Shown: piece after piece, positions 31,389 to 41,105 of the stretch
Position numbering within the stretch: the stretch's first letter is position 1
Layout: each line of letters starts with the position of its first letter
From: Lysobacteraceae bacterium
GTDB lineage: Bacteria > Pseudomonadota > Gammaproteobacteria > Xanthomonadales > Xanthomonadaceae
DNA: 54,447 nt
Direction of reading: 5' to 3'
Assembly (NCBI GenBank): GCA_003241895.1
Contig: QBLY01000018.1
Coordinates: forward strand, 1-54,447
Notes under the pieces: model-generated
The model's database searches: none
What the model saw: only the letters and a program-made list of their open reading frames with translations
Told to the model about the DNA's origin: nothing
Position numbers and translations under genes: made by a program

Positions 31389-32081
31389 ATGGCCAGCACC
31401 CTCGTCGAGATCCGCGGCCTCACCAAGGCCTACGTGCGCGGCAAGCAGCGCGTGGAAGTGCTGCACGGCATCAACCTGGACATCCCCGAGGGCGACTTCG
31501 TGGCGCTCATGGGCCCGTCGGGCTCGGGCAAGACCACCCTGCTCAACCTGATCGGCGGGCTGGATTCGCCCAGCGGCGGGCTGCTGACGGTGGACGGCCA
31601 GCGCATTGACGATCTGGGCAGCGACCAGCTCGCCGCGTGGCGCGCCAACACCGTGGGCTTCATCTTCCAGAGCTACAACCTGATGCCGGTGCTGACCGCG
31701 CAGAAGAACGTCGAACTGCCGCTGCTGCTGACCGAGATGTCGGCCAGCGAACGCACGCGCCGGGCTAGCGTGGCGCTCAAGCTGGTGGGCCTGGACGATC
31801 GCGCCAGGCACAAGCCCAACGAGCTTTCCGGCGGCCAGCAGCAGCGCGTGGCGATCGCCCGCGCGCTGGTGTCCGACCCGCGCATCCTGATCTGCGACGA
31901 GCCCACGGGCGACCTGGACCGCAAGACCGCCGACGAGGTGCTGGTGCTGCTGCAGCAGCTCAACCGCGAGTTCGGCAAGACCATCGTCATGGTCACCCAC
32001 GATCCCAAGGCCGCCGAGTACGCCAGCCGCACCGTGCACCTGGACAAGGGCACGCTGGTTGACGAAGCGCCGGCGCACTGA
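31389..32081 (+). CDS. ABC transporter ATP-binding protein (MacB/LolD-like)
   Basis: A 230-residue ATPase. Walker A is [12 protein letters not shown], the Q-loop lies in [20 protein letters not shown], the signature is [15 protein letters not shown], and Walker B is [12 protein letters not shown]. The layout is that of ATPases that drive MacB/FtsX-type permeases, which move substrates from the periplasm or outer leaflet without crossing the inner membrane. It starts three bases after the adaptor stop and is followed by the first permease after three bases. The four genes are surely one operon. Confidence 0.9.
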   Translation: MASTLVEIRGLTKAYVRGKQRVEVLHGINLDIPEGDFVALMGPSGSGKTTLLNLIGGLDSPSGGLLTVDGQRIDDLGSDQLAAWRANTVGFIFQSYNLMPVLTAQKNVELPLLLTEMSASERTRRASVALKLVGLDDRARHKPNELSGGQQQRVAIARALVSDPRILICDEPTGDLDRKTADEVLVLLQQLNREFGKTIVMVTHDPKAAEYASRTVHLDKGTLVDEAPAH

Positions 32082-32084
32082 GCC

Positions 32085-33233
32085 ATGAAATACCTCGGGC
32101 TGATCTGGGCGGGACTGTTCCGGAAGAAACTCCGGACCACGCTGACGCTGTTCTCACTGGTCTGCGCCTTCGTACTGCTGGGCCTGCTGCAGGCGGTGAA
32201 CTCGCTGTTCAACGGCGGCGCCGATTTCCTGGGCGCCAACCGCTTGATCACCCAGGCCCGCACCAGCTTCACCCAGCCGCTGCCCATGCGCCTGCTGCCG
32301 CAGATCGAGGCGGTGCCGGGCGTGGCGCGGGTGTCGCACTCGCAGTTCTTCGGCGGCGTGTACCAGGACCCGCGCAACTTCTTCCCGCAGTTCGCGGTGA
32401 ACCCCCAGCGCCTGCGCGACACCTATCCCGAATGGGTGATGGACGAGGACAGCTGGCGCCGCTTCATCACCACCCGCAACAGCACCATCGTCGGCCGTAA
32501 CCTGGCCGACAAGTTCGGCTGGAAGGTGGGCGACGTGATCCCGCTCAACTCCTTCATCTGGACCAAGACCGACGGCACCCGCCTGTGGGAGTGGGAAGTG
32601 GCCGGCATCTTCGACGGCCGCGACGAAGAGTGGCAGAAGCGCGCGGGGCTGATGTACCTCAACTACGGCCAGTTCGACGAGGGCCGCGCCGGCGGCAAGG
32701 GCCTGGCGGGCGTGTTCGTGGTGATGGTGGACGACCCGGACGCGTCCGAGCGCGTGGCGGCCTTGATCGACGAGAAGTTCGAGAATTCGCCGGATGAAAC
32801 CAAGAGCCAGAGCGAGCAGGAGTTCCAGCTTGGCTTCGCCCGCCAGCTGGGCGACATCGGCCTGATCGTGAACCTGATCACCAGCGCGGTGTTCTTCTCC
32901 ATCCTCTTCCTCACCGGCGTGAGCATGTCCCAGGGGGTGCGCGAGCGCGTGCCCGAGCTGGCCGTGCTCAAGGTGCTGGGCTTCACCGACCGCTCGGTGA
33001 TGGGCCTGGTGCTGGCCGAAGCCTTCCTGCTGTGCTTCCTGGGCGCGCTGGCGGGCATGCTGCTGGCCAGCTTCTCCACCCGGTTCCTGCCGGCCGAATT
33101 CCCGATCGAAACCGACCTGCGGGTGTGGGCCATCGCCGGCGTCAGCGTGGTGGTGCTGACGATCCTGGTGGGCGTGCCGCCGGCGCTGCACGCGCTGCGC
33201 ATCAAGATCGTCGACGCACTGGCGGGCCGCTGA
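32085..33233 (+). CDS. FtsX-like ABC permease 1
   Basis: A 382-residue permease. One membrane helix at the N-terminus ([19 protein letters not shown]) is followed by a periplasmic MacB-PCD-type domain (about 40-260) and three C-terminal helices ([54 protein letters not shown]). This matches the MacB/LolCE permease fold with the ATPase encoded by a separate gene. It ends where the second permease begins, sharing one base (TGATG). Confidence 0.85.
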   Translation: MKYLGLIWAGLFRKKLRTTLTLFSLVCAFVLLGLLQAVNSLFNGGADFLGANRLITQARTSFTQPLPMRLLPQIEAVPGVARVSHSQFFGGVYQDPRNFFPQFAVNPQRLRDTYPEWVMDEDSWRRFITTRNSTIVGRNLADKFGWKVGDVIPLNSFIWTKTDGTRLWEWEVAGIFDGRDEEWQKRAGLMYLNYGQFDEGRAGGKGLAGVFVVMVDDPDASERVAALIDEKFENSPDETKSQSEQEFQLGFARQLGDIGLIVNLITSAVFFSILFLTGVSMSQGVRERVPELAVLKVLGFTDRSVMGLVLAEAFLLCFLGALAGMLLASFSTRFLPAEFPIETDLRVWAIAGVSVVVLTILVGVPPALHALRIKIVDALAGR

Positions 33234-34414
33234 TGAGCACCTACACGCAAGTGCGCGAGATCGTGATGATGAACCTGCGCAGCGTGCCCCAGCGCCTGGG
33301 CGCGTCGCTGGTGATCGTGGTCGGCATCGCCGGCGTGGTGGGCGTGATGGTGGCGCTGCTGTCGATGTCGGCGGGCCTGAAGAAAACCCTCGGCGGCACC
33401 GGCCAGGACGACCGCGTGGTGGTGACGCGCGGTGGCTCCAACGGCGAACTGGCCAGCTTCCTCGACCGCGCCTCGGGCACGCTGGTGAAGCAGGACCCGG
33501 CCATCGCCCGCGGCGCCGACGGCCTGCCGCTGGCTTCGGGCGAGATCATCATCATCACCGAGGTGCCGCGCATGGGCCAGAAGACCGGCGCCAACGTGAC
33601 GCTGCGCGGGGTCGAGCCGGTGGGCTTCACCATCCGGCCGGAGCTGCGCATCGTCGAAGGCCGCAAGTTCCGCCCGGGCCTGCGCGAGATCATCGTCGGC
33701 GAAGCGGCCAGCAACCAGTTCGCGGGCCTGGACGTCGGCACGCCGCTGCGCTTCCGCGGTTCCACCTGGACCGTGGTGGGCGTGTTCTCCACCGGCGGCG
33801 ACGCCCACGAATCCGAACTGTGGACCGACACCGAGACGGCGCAGTCGGCCTTCAACCGCAGCGGCTACTCGTCCATCCTGGCCAAGCTGGCCAGCACCGA
33901 TGGCTTCGAGCCGATGAAGGAGCGCCTGACCAGCAACCCGCAGCTCAACGTGGACGCCAAGACCGAGCGCGACTTCTTCAGCGGCCAGTCGGGCACCCTG
34001 ACCACGGTGATCGGCGTGCTGGCTGGCTTCGTGGCGCTGGTGATGGCGATTGGCGCCACCTTTGGCGCCCTCAACACGATGTATTCGGCGGTGTCGGCGC
34101 GCACCGCGGAGATCGGCACGCTGCGCGCGCTGGGCTTCGGCGCCCTTCCGGTGATCGCCTCGGTGATGGCCGAGGCGCTGGCCTTGGCCATTTCCGGCGG
34201 CGTGCTGGGCGCGCTGTTCGCCTATGTGCTCTTCAACGGCTACTCGGTCAGCACCCTGGGCAGCGGCTTCACCCAGGTGGCCTTCAAGTTCGCGGTGACG
34301 CCGGGGCTGGTGCTGCAGGGGCTGGCGCTGTCGCTGTTCATCGGCTTCGTCGGCGGGCTGCTGCCGGCCATCCGGGCCGCACGCATGCAGGTTACCTCGG
34401 CCCTGCGCGGCTGA
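33233..34414 (+). CDS. FtsX-like ABC permease 2
   Basis: A 393-residue permease of the same fold as the gene before it: an N-terminal helix (LVIVVGIAGVVGVMVALLSM), a periplasmic domain (about 45-270), then three helices with VSARTAEIGTLRALGFG, the family's typical turn. The pair of different permeases suggests a heterodimer driven by one ATPase. I start at ATG 33233 (TGATG overlap); the longer reading frame upstream is a shadow of permease 1. The substrate cannot be told, since MacB-type systems export lipids, peptides, siderophores or antibiotics. Confidence 0.85.
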   Translation: MSTYTQVREIVMMNLRSVPQRLGASLVIVVGIAGVVGVMVALLSMSAGLKKTLGGTGQDDRVVVTRGGSNGELASFLDRASGTLVKQDPAIARGADGLPLASGEIIIITEVPRMGQKTGANVTLRGVEPVGFTIRPELRIVEGRKFRPGLREIIVGEAASNQFAGLDVGTPLRFRGSTWTVVGVFSTGGDAHESELWTDTETAQSAFNRSGYSSILAKLASTDGFEPMKERLTSNPQLNVDAKTERDFFSGQSGTLTTVIGVLAGFVALVMAIGATFGALNTMYSAVSARTAEIGTLRALGFGALPVIASVMAEALALAISGGVLGALFAYVLFNGYSVSTLGSGFTQVAFKFAVTPGLVLQGLALSLFIGFVGGLLPAIRAARMQVTSALRG

Positions 34415-34419
34415 GCCGC

Positions 34420-35400
34420 GTGAACGCAGCTTCCACCACCATCGACCGCAAGGGCCTCTCCGCGGCCATTGCTTCCTACGTGCTGTGGGGCGTGTTCCCG
34501 CTGTACTGGTACCTGCTCAAGCACGTGCCGGCGATGCAGATCATTTCCCACCGCATCGTCTGGTGCGCGCTGTTCGTGGTCGGGTTCCTGGTGATCCGCG
34601 AAGGCTGGGGCTGGCTGCGCACGGCGCTGTCGCGGCCGCGCGTGGCCTGGATGCTGATGGCAAGCAGCGTTTTCATCAGCATCAACTGGGGCATCTACAT
34701 CTGGGCGGTCACCCACGGCCGCGTAATCGAGGCCAGCCTGGGCTATTTCATCAACCCGCTGGTGAACGTGCTGATCGGCGTGCTGGTGCTGCACGAGCGC
34801 TTGAACCGCGCGCAGTGGCTGGCCGTTGCCGTCGCCGGGCTCGGCGTGCTGTGGCTGGCGCTGCTGCACGGCGACCCGCCGTGGATCGCGCTGGTGCTGG
34901 CCTTCAGCTTCGCTTTCTACGGCCTGATCCGGAAGCTGGCCAACGTGGACGCGGTGCCCGGCCTGGCGATTGAAAGCCTGTTTCTGCTGGTGCCGGCGCT
35001 GGCGTGGCTGGGCTTCGCGCACAGCCAGGGCGTGGCGGCGTTTGGCGACGGCAACCTGGGCAGCGACGCCCTGCTTGTTTTCGGCGGCGCGCTGACGGCG
35101 CTGCCGCTGATCGGCTTCGCCTACGGCGCGCGCCGCATCCCGTATTCGCTGGTGGGCATCCTGCAGTACATCGCTCCGACGCTGCAGCTGATCGGCGGCG
35201 TGTGGCTGCTGGGCGAAGCCTTCACTGGCACGCAGGCGATCGGCTTTGGCGCCATCTGGGTCGCGCTGGGCATCTACGGGTTCGACGGCTGGCGGCGTTC
35301 GCGCCGGCAGCCCGCGCTGGCCGCGCAGGAACACTGCGCCGAACAGGTGCCTGCCTGCGACGGCGCCGCGCCACCGCATGAGTCCGGGCGCAAGCCGTAA
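34420..35400 (+). CDS. rarD: RarD-like EamA-family transporter
   Basis: A 326-residue membrane protein with ten helices of the EamA type. Family features include SYVLWGVFPLYWYLLKHV at the N-terminus, ISHRIVWCALFVV, WGIYIWAVTHGRVIEASLGY and FINPLVNVLIGVLVL, all typical of RarD (chloramphenicol-sensitive protein). The tail is about 25 residues longer than usual, polar and with two cysteines. It starts at GTG 34420, six bases after the permease stop, and is likely read with the efflux operon. The transported substrate is unknown. Confidence 0.8.
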   Translation: MNAASTTIDRKGLSAAIASYVLWGVFPLYWYLLKHVPAMQIISHRIVWCALFVVGFLVIREGWGWLRTALSRPRVAWMLMASSVFISINWGIYIWAVTHGRVIEASLGYFINPLVNVLIGVLVLHERLNRAQWLAVAVAGLGVLWLALLHGDPPWIALVLAFSFAFYGLIRKLANVDAVPGLAIESLFLLVPALAWLGFAHSQGVAAFGDGNLGSDALLVFGGALTALPLIGFAYGARRIPYSLVGILQYIAPTLQLIGGVWLLGEAFTGTQAIGFGAIWVALGIYGFDGWRRSRRQPALAAQEHCAEQVPACDGAAPPHESGRKP

Positions 35401-35444
35401 GCCCGGCTTGTCGGTGGGCGGCAGGCATGCGCTAATCGTGGCCG

Positions 35445-35882
35445 ATGGATTCCACCGATGCCTTCGCTGCGCTGTATCGCGACGCCGTGCTCGACCACGG
35501 CCGCGCGCCGCGTCACGTGGGCGCACTGCCGCCGCCGGCGCGCTCGGCCAGCGCCAGCAACGCGCTGTGCGGCGACCGCGTGGCGGTGGACGTGCTGCTC
35601 GATGACGCCGGCGCCGTGGCGCAGCTGCGGCACCGCACCGAAGGCTGCCTGATCTGCACCGCGTCGGCGTCGCTGATGGCTAGCGAAGCCATCGGCCGCG
35701 ATGCCGACGGCGTGGCGCGGCGCCAGGCGGCGCTGCGGCGGGGCATCGAAACCGGCAGCGGCGATGCGCTGGGCGAGCTGGCGCCGCTGACCGGCGTGGC
35801 CGCTCACGCCACCCGGCACCGCTGCGCCCTGCTGCCCTGGGAAGCGCTGCAGGCGGCGATGGCCGCGCGGGCGCCGGCATGA
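35445..35882 (+). CDS. SufU/NifU-like iron-sulfur scaffold protein
   Basis: A 145-residue member of the U-type scaffold family. The zinc or cluster ligands are C42 and D44 in NALCGDR, C68 in EGCLICTASAS and C127 in HRCALLPWEAL, in the same pattern as Bacillus SufU. An extra cysteine (C71) lies next to the second ligand. The N-terminal LYRDAVLDHGRAPRHVG also matches. No cysteine desulfurase or other suf gene is adjacent; the neighbours are XdhC, MocA and a 2Fe-2S molybdenum hydroxylase, overlapping by 4 bp with xdhC. That suggests a dedicated role in sulfur or cluster supply to that enzyme, which is an inference. Confidence 0.8.
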   Translation: MDSTDAFAALYRDAVLDHGRAPRHVGALPPPARSASASNALCGDRVAVDVLLDDAGAVAQLRHRTEGCLICTASASLMASEAIGRDADGVARRQAALRRGIETGSGDALGELAPLTGVAAHATRHRCALLPWEALQAAMAARAPA

Positions 35883-36898
35883 GCCCGATCGGCGGCAACC
35901 GAGGCGTGCTGGCGCGCGCGCTCGCACTGCGGGAACAGGGCCGGCCGTTCGCGCTCGCCCTGGTCACCGACACCGAAGGCTCGACCTATCGCAAGCCCGG
36001 CGCACTGGCGCTGGTGGCCGACGACGGCGAGCGCTTCGGCGCGATTTCCGGCGGCTGCCCGGAGCCGGCGCTGGACGCCCTGGCGCGCGAGGTGCTGGCC
36101 AGCGACCGCATCGGCGTAGCGGTGTTCGACACGCGCGGCGAAGACGACCTGGTGTTCGGCTCGGGCTCGGGCTGCCGCGGGCGCATGCGGGTGCTGGCTT
36201 GGCCGATCACGTCGGCGCCGCGGCCGCTGTTCGACGCCCTGGTGGCGGCGCATGCGGCCGGCGTTGCGCTGGAGCTGGCGCTGGTGGTGGACGCGGGCGA
36301 TGCCGGCCGCGGCTTGGCCTGGCGCGCCGACGACGATCACTTCGGCGGCGAAGACGCCCTGGCCGAGTCGCTGCGCACGGCGCCCGACGGCCTGCACACC
36401 TGGGAAGACACCACCTTCGCCCGGCTGCGCATCGCGCCCTCGCCCCGGCTGCTGCTGCTGGGCGCCGGCCCGGAAGCGCCGATGCTGCTGCAGCTGGCGC
36501 GCACGCTGGGCTGGTTCACCGACGTGGCCGACCATCGCCCCGCCCTGCTCGATCCGCTGCGCCTTGGCGATGCCGACAGCCGCCATGAATCCCGCCCGGC
36601 GGCCTTCCTGTCCACGCTGGCGCAGGCCCCGGATGCGGCGCTGGTGATGACGCATTTGGCCAGCACCGATCTCGAGGCGCTGGGCGCACTGGCGCAGGCC
36701 GCCGTGCCCTACGTCGGCCTGCTCGGCCCGCCCGGTCGCCGCGATGAATTGCTGGCCCAGCTTCCGCCAAGGCAGCGCGACGCCCTGCGCCCGCGGCTGC
36801 ATGCCCCGGTCGGCCTGCCGCTGGGCGGTGAAGGCCCGGAGGCCATCGCCCTGGCCATCGCCGCCGACCTGCAGCGCCACTTCAACACGCGCCGATGA
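35879..36898 (+). CDS. XdhC/CoxI family molybdoenzyme maturation protein
   Basis: A 339-residue protein of the XdhC/CoxF group, which binds molybdenum cofactor, helps its sulfuration and inserts it into xanthine-dehydrogenase-like enzymes. An N-terminal domain (ALVTDTEGSTYRKPGALAL; AISGGCPEPALDAL) is joined to a C-terminal Rossmann-like domain (LLLLGAGPEAPMLLQLART; VPYVGLLGPPGRRDELLAQL). The sequence is full length and overlaps the SufU-like gene before it and mocA after it by 4 bp each. The tight packing argues for a coordinated maturation operon. Confidence 0.85.
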   Translation: MSPIGGNRGVLARALALREQGRPFALALVTDTEGSTYRKPGALALVADDGERFGAISGGCPEPALDALAREVLASDRIGVAVFDTRGEDDLVFGSGSGCRGRMRVLAWPITSAPRPLFDALVAAHAAGVALELALVVDAGDAGRGLAWRADDDHFGGEDALAESLRTAPDGLHTWEDTTFARLRIAPSPRLLLLGAGPEAPMLLQLARTLGWFTDVADHRPALLDPLRLGDADSRHESRPAAFLSTLAQAPDAALVMTHLASTDLEALGALAQAAVPYVGLLGPPGRRDELLAQLPPRQRDALRPRLHAPVGLPLGGEGPEAIALAIAADLQRHFNTRR

Positions 36899-37506
36899 TC
36901 GCCCCCCGCCACGGCGTGGTGCTGCTCGCCGCCGGCGGCTCGAAGCGACTTGGGCAGGCCAAGCAGTTGCTCGAACTCGGAGGCGAGAGCCTGGTACACC
37001 GGGCCGCGCGACTGGCGCTGGACACCGCGCCGCAAGACGCCGTGCTGGTGCTGGGCGCGCACGCCGACGCGGTGCTGGCGGGCGTGGCCACGCTGGCCCT
37101 GCGGCCGGTGCAGTGCGCCGACTGGGAGCGCGGCATGGGCACGTCGCTGCGTACCGGCCTGGCGGCGCTGTCGCCCGACTGCGCCGGCGCGCTGGTGCTG
37201 CTGTGCGACCAGCCCGACCTCGACGCCGCCCACCTGCAGGCCCTGGTGCATGCCTGGCGCCGTGAACCCGAACGCGCCGCCGCCAGCGCCTACGCCGGCG
37301 TGCTGGGCGTGCCGGCCCTGCTGCCGCGCGCCTGGTTCGCCGATTTGGCGGCACTGGACGGCGACCGCGGCGCCCGCGACCTGCTGCGCCAGCGCGCGGC
37401 CCGGGTACAGGCCGTGGCGTGCGCCCCGCTGTCGCGCGACATCGACGTGCCCGCCGACCTCCACGGCGGCGCGGCCTCACTTGGTCCGGGCAAGCGGCAG
37501 GAGTAG
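36895..37506 (+). CDS. mocA: MobA-like NTP transferase (molybdenum cofactor cytidylyltransferase, MocA)
   Basis: A 203-residue nucleotidyltransferase. The nucleotide loop VVLLAAGGSKRLGQAKQLL (LAAGxSxRxG), the GMGTSLRTGLAAL segment and the metal-binding LCDQPDL are all family marks. MocA adds CMP to molybdopterin, giving the MCD form used by the xanthine oxidase family; this is the form needed by the enzyme encoded downstream. The ATG overlaps the xdhC stop by 4 bp. The catalytic residues are all present. Confidence 0.85.
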   Translation: MIAPRHGVVLLAAGGSKRLGQAKQLLELGGESLVHRAARLALDTAPQDAVLVLGAHADAVLAGVATLALRPVQCADWERGMGTSLRTGLAALSPDCAGALVLLCDQPDLDAAHLQALVHAWRREPERAAASAYAGVLGVPALLPRAWFADLAALDGDRGARDLLRQRAARVQAVACAPLSRDIDVPADLHGGAASLGPGKRQE

Positions 37507-37542
37507 GCTTCGCAGGGCACCCAGCCGCCGCGAGGGCTACGA

Positions 37543-37998
37543 ATGAAACTTTCAGTGAACGGTGTCGACCACGACGTCGATGCCAGCAACGACATGCCGC
37601 TGCTGTGGGTCCTGCGCGACCTGATCGGACTCACCGGCACCAAGTACGGCTGCGGCATCGCCCAGTGCGGCGCCTGCACGGTGCACGTGGACGGCGTGCC
37701 GATGAAGTCGTGCATCACGCCGGCCTCGTCGATGTCGGGCCGCAGGATCACCACCATCGAAGGCCTGTCGGCCGACGCCAGCCACCCGGTGCAGAAAGCC
37801 TGGGCCGAACTGGACGTGGTGCAGTGCGGCTACTGCCAGTCGGGCCAGATCATGGCCGCCGCGGCGCTGCTGCAGGTGGTCAACAATCCCGACGACGCGC
37901 AGATCGACGCCGCCATGGCCGGCAACCTCTGCCGCTGCGGCACCTACCCACGCATCCGCGCCGCGATCCACCGCGCCGCCGACATCCGCAAGGCCTGA
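37543..37998 (+). CDS. iorA: 2Fe-2S small subunit of molybdenum hydroxylase (IorA-like)
   Basis: A 151-residue iron-sulfur subunit with two [2Fe-2S] domains. The plant-ferredoxin type cluster uses [18 protein letters not shown] and the later C of MKSC. The second, helical cluster domain uses [18 protein letters not shown] and [15 protein letters not shown]. It transfers electrons from the molybdenum site of the partner encoded just downstream. Isoquinoline 1-oxidoreductase-type two-subunit enzymes lack a flavin subunit, and none is present here. Confidence 0.88.
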   Translation: MKLSVNGVDHDVDASNDMPLLWVLRDLIGLTGTKYGCGIAQCGACTVHVDGVPMKSCITPASSMSGRRITTIEGLSADASHPVQKAWAELDVVQCGYCQSGQIMAAAALLQVVNNPDDAQIDAAMAGNLCRCGTYPRIRAAIHRAADIRKA

Positions 37999-38053
37999 GC
38001 CGCAACTCCCGCGCGCCTTCGCCGGCGCCCATCCAGTTCGACGGAGAACGCCC

Positions 38054-40213
38054 GTGAACGCTGACAACACCCTTTCCCGCCGCACCTTCCTCAAGGCCAG
38101 CGCCCTCGTCGGCGGCGGCCTGGTGGTGGCCTTCGTGGTGCCGGGCGGCAAGCGCCTGGCCTTCGCCCAGGAGGCGCCGGCCGCTGCGGCCGCGCTCACG
38201 CCCAACGCCTTCCTGCGCATCGGCAGCGATGACAGCGTCAGCGTGCTGCTGGCGCATTCGGAAATGGGCCAGGGCATCTGGACCACGCTGCCGATGCTGA
38301 TCGCCGAAGAGCTCGACGCCGACTGGGCGAACTTCAAGGTGGAACACGCGCCGGCCGCCGCGGTGTATGCCAACAGCGTGTTCGGCATGCAGGGCACCGG
38401 CGGCTCCACCACCACCTGGTCGGAGTTCGACCGCTACCGGCAGGTCGGCGCCACGGCGCGGGCCATGCTGGTGCAGGCCGCCGCCGCGCGCTTCGGCGTG
38501 GCGACCTCGGCCTGCCGCACCCAGAACGGCGTGGTGATCGCCGGCGACCAGCGCGCGCGCTACGGCGAACTCGCCGATGACGCCGGCAAGCTGGCCGTGC
38601 CCACCAACGTCGCGCTGAAGGCCCCGGCGGACTGGAAGGTCATCGGCAAGCCCACGCGCCGGCTCGACACGCCCGAGAAGATCAACGGCAGCGCCGTGTT
38701 CGGCATGGACATCCAGTTCGAAGGCCTCAAGACCGCCGTGGTAGCGCGCCCCCCGGTGTTCGGCGCCACCGTGAAGTCGTTCGACCCGGCGCCGGCCCTG
38801 GCCGTGCCGGGCGTGCGCAAGGTGGTGCAGGTGCCGTCGGGCGTGGCGGTGGTGGCCGATCATTTCTGGGCCGCGAAGAAGGGCCGTGACGCCCTGTCCG
38901 TGGACTGGGACCTGGGCCCGAATGCCGGCCTGGATTCGGGGAAGCTGCTGGCGCAGTTCCGCGAGCTGGCCAAGACCGACGGCGCCAACGCCGCACGCAA
39001 GGGCGACGCCCGCGCCAAGATCGCCGCGGCCGGCAAGGTCGTCGAAGCCGAGTACCACGTGCCCTACCTCGCGCACGCGGCGATGGAGCCGCTCAACTGC
39101 ACCGTACGCATCAGCGCCGACCAGTGCGAGCTGTGGGTGGGCACGCAGTTCCAGACCATCGAGCAGGGCACTGCCGCCGCCATCACCGGCCTCAAGCCCG
39201 ACCAGGTGAAGGTGCACACGCCCTTCCTGGGCGGCGCGTTCGGCCGCCGCGCCACGCCGGGCGCCGACGTGGTCAGCGAAGCGGTGCACGTGGCCAAGGC
39301 CGCCGGCATGCCGGTGAAAACGGTCTGGACCCGCGAAGACGATACCCAGGGCGGCTACTACCGCCCGATGGTCCTCGAGCGCGCGCGCATCGCCCTGGGC
39401 GACGACGGCATGCCGGTGGCGTGGGAACACGTCCTTGTGGGCCAGTCGATCATGGCCGGCACGCCCTTCGCGGGCCTGGTCAAGGATGGCGTGGACGGCT
39501 CGTCGGTAGAGGGCGTGAACAACTCTCCCTACCTCACCGGGCTGGCCGACCACCGCGTGGACCTGCACTCGCCCACCAGCGGCGTGCCGGTGCTGTGGTG
39601 GCGCTCGGTGGGCCACAGCCAGAACGCCTTCGTAATGGAAAGCCTGGTGGACGAACTGGCGCACGCCGCCGGGAAGGACCCGCTGGACTACCGCCGCGCC
39701 CTGCTCAAGGACCACCCGCGCCATCTGGGCGTGCTCAACCTGGCGGCTGGAAAGGCCGGCTGGGGATCGCCGCTGCCGGCCGGCCGCGCGCGCGGCATCG
39801 CCGTGCATGAGTCCTTCGGCAGCTACGTCGCCCAAGTAGCGGAGGTGTCGGTGGAAGACGGCGCCGTGCGCGTGCACAGGGTCAGCTGCGCGATCGACTG
39901 CGGCGTGGCGGTGAACCCGCTGATGATCGCCGCGCAGATGGAGTCGGGCATCGCCTTCGGGCTCAGCGCCGCGCTGTACGGCGCGATCACCCTCAAGGAC
40001 GGCCGCGTGCAGCAGTCCAATTACCACGACTACCCGGTGCTGCGCCTGCCCGGGATGCCGGCGGTGGACACGCACATCGTGGCCAGCAGTGAGAAACCCG
40101 GCGGCGTTGGTGAGCCCGGCCTGCCGCCGATCGCGCCAGCGGTGGCCAACGCGGTGTTCGCGCTCACCGGACAGCGCCTGCGCACGCTGCCGCTGGCCCT
40201 CGCCAAGGCCTAG
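38054..40213 (+). CDS. iorB: molybdopterin-binding large subunit (IorB-like, xanthine dehydrogenase family), Tat-exported
   Basis: A 719-residue molybdenum-binding subunit. An N-terminal Tat signal ([20 protein letters not shown]) points to export to the periplasm. Family motifs include [75 protein letters not shown] and the catalytic glutamate region [18 protein letters not shown]. Isoquinoline 1-oxidoreductase or aldehyde dehydrogenase is the closest class, but substrate cannot be told. The start is GTG 38054. It converges with the EamA gene across 4 bp. Confidence 0.88.
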   Translation: MNADNTLSRRTFLKASALVGGGLVVAFVVPGGKRLAFAQEAPAAAAALTPNAFLRIGSDDSVSVLLAHSEMGQGIWTTLPMLIAEELDADWANFKVEHAPAAAVYANSVFGMQGTGGSTTTWSEFDRYRQVGATARAMLVQAAAARFGVATSACRTQNGVVIAGDQRARYGELADDAGKLAVPTNVALKAPADWKVIGKPTRRLDTPEKINGSAVFGMDIQFEGLKTAVVARPPVFGATVKSFDPAPALAVPGVRKVVQVPSGVAVVADHFWAAKKGRDALSVDWDLGPNAGLDSGKLLAQFRELAKTDGANAARKGDARAKIAAAGKVVEAEYHVPYLAHAAMEPLNCTVRISADQCELWVGTQFQTIEQGTAAAITGLKPDQVKVHTPFLGGAFGRRATPGADVVSEAVHVAKAAGMPVKTVWTREDDTQGGYYRPMVLERARIALGDDGMPVAWEHVLVGQSIMAGTPFAGLVKDGVDGSSVEGVNNSPYLTGLADHRVDLHSPTSGVPVLWWRSVGHSQNAFVMESLVDELAHAAGKDPLDYRRALLKDHPRHLGVLNLAAGKAGWGSPLPAGRARGIAVHESFGSYVAQVAEVSVEDGAVRVHRVSCAIDCGVAVNPLMIAAQMESGIAFGLSAALYGAITLKDGRVQQSNYHDYPVLRLPGMPAVDTHIVASSEKPGGVGEPGLPPIAPAVANAVFALTGQRLRTLPLALAKA

Positions 40214-40217
40214 GCGC

Positions 40218-41105
40218 TCATGCCGCCCGCGCCTTGGCGCGGGCGATGATCAGCACGCCGCCCAGGATCACCGCCATCGCTCCGATGGCGTGGACGCTGA
40301 AGCGCTCGCCCAACAGCAGCGCGCCCAGCAGCACCGCGATCGGCGGGTTCACGTAGGCGTAGCTGGTGGCCAGCGCCGGCCGCACGTGGTGCAGCAGCCA
40401 GACGTAGGCGCTGAAGGCGACGATTGAACCGAACGCAGCCAGGTAGCCCACCGCCAGCGTCGCCCTGAGCGGCGGCACCGCGCTGATGCGCTCGCCCAGC
40501 GCCAGGCCCAGCACCCCCATCGCCACGCCGCCGCAGAGCATCTGCGCGGCGGTGCTCATGAAGGGCGCGGGCAGGTCGCGGCCCCGGCTCCAGACCGAAC
40601 CCCAGGCCCAGGCAACGGGCGCCATCAGCAGCGCCACCATGCCGGCCGGGGTGGCGCGCATCGCGCTGCCCACGTTGAGCCAGACCACGCCGATGAAGCC
40701 GATGGCCAGGCCCAGCCATTCGCCGCGGCTGGGATGCTGGCGCTTGAGCACGCCAAACAGCGCCGCCCACAGCGGCATGGACGCCACCGCGATCGCGGCC
40801 AGCCCCGACGACACCGTCTGTTCGGCGAAGTTCACCAGGCCGTTGCCCATCAGCATCATGAAAAAACCCAGGACCGCGGCGTTCTTCCACTGCGCGCGCG
40901 TCGGGGGCGCGTTGCCGAGCCAGCGCAGCACGGCGTAGAACACCAGGCTGGCGGCGAGGAAGCGCAGGCTGCCCATCAGGAACGGCGGATAGCCTTCCAG
41001 CCCGACGCGGATCGCCAGGTAGGTCGAACCCCACACCAGGTACACCGACGCCAGCGCAAGACCGACCGCAAGCGCGGACGGGGCGGCGGATTTTTGCAAA
41101 CTCAT
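40218..41105 (-). CDS. EamA/YedA-like transporter
   Basis: A 295-residue membrane protein with ten predicted helices and two EamA repeats (SVYLVWGSTYLAIRVGLEGY; LLMAPVAWAWGSVWSRGRDL). It belongs to the drug/metabolite exporter group related to YedA; the substrate is unknown. The start at ATG 41105 overlaps the stop of the Ada-like gene by 4 bp, so both are translated from one mRNA. Tandem expression of a DNA alkylation-repair protein with an exporter is noted as unusual. It is unrelated in sequence to RarD beyond the shared fold. Confidence 0.82.
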   Translation of the reverse strand: MSLQKSAAPSALAVGLALASVYLVWGSTYLAIRVGLEGYPPFLMGSLRFLAASLVFYAVLRWLGNAPPTRAQWKNAAVLGFFMMLMGNGLVNFAEQTVSSGLAAIAVASMPLWAALFGVLKRQHPSRGEWLGLAIGFIGVVWLNVGSAMRATPAGMVALLMAPVAWAWGSVWSRGRDLPAPFMSTAAQMLCGGVAMGVLGLALGERISAVPPLRATLAVGYLAAFGSIVAFSAYVWLLHHVRPALATSYAYVNPPIAVLLGALLLGERFSVHAIGAMAVILGGVLIIARAKARAA

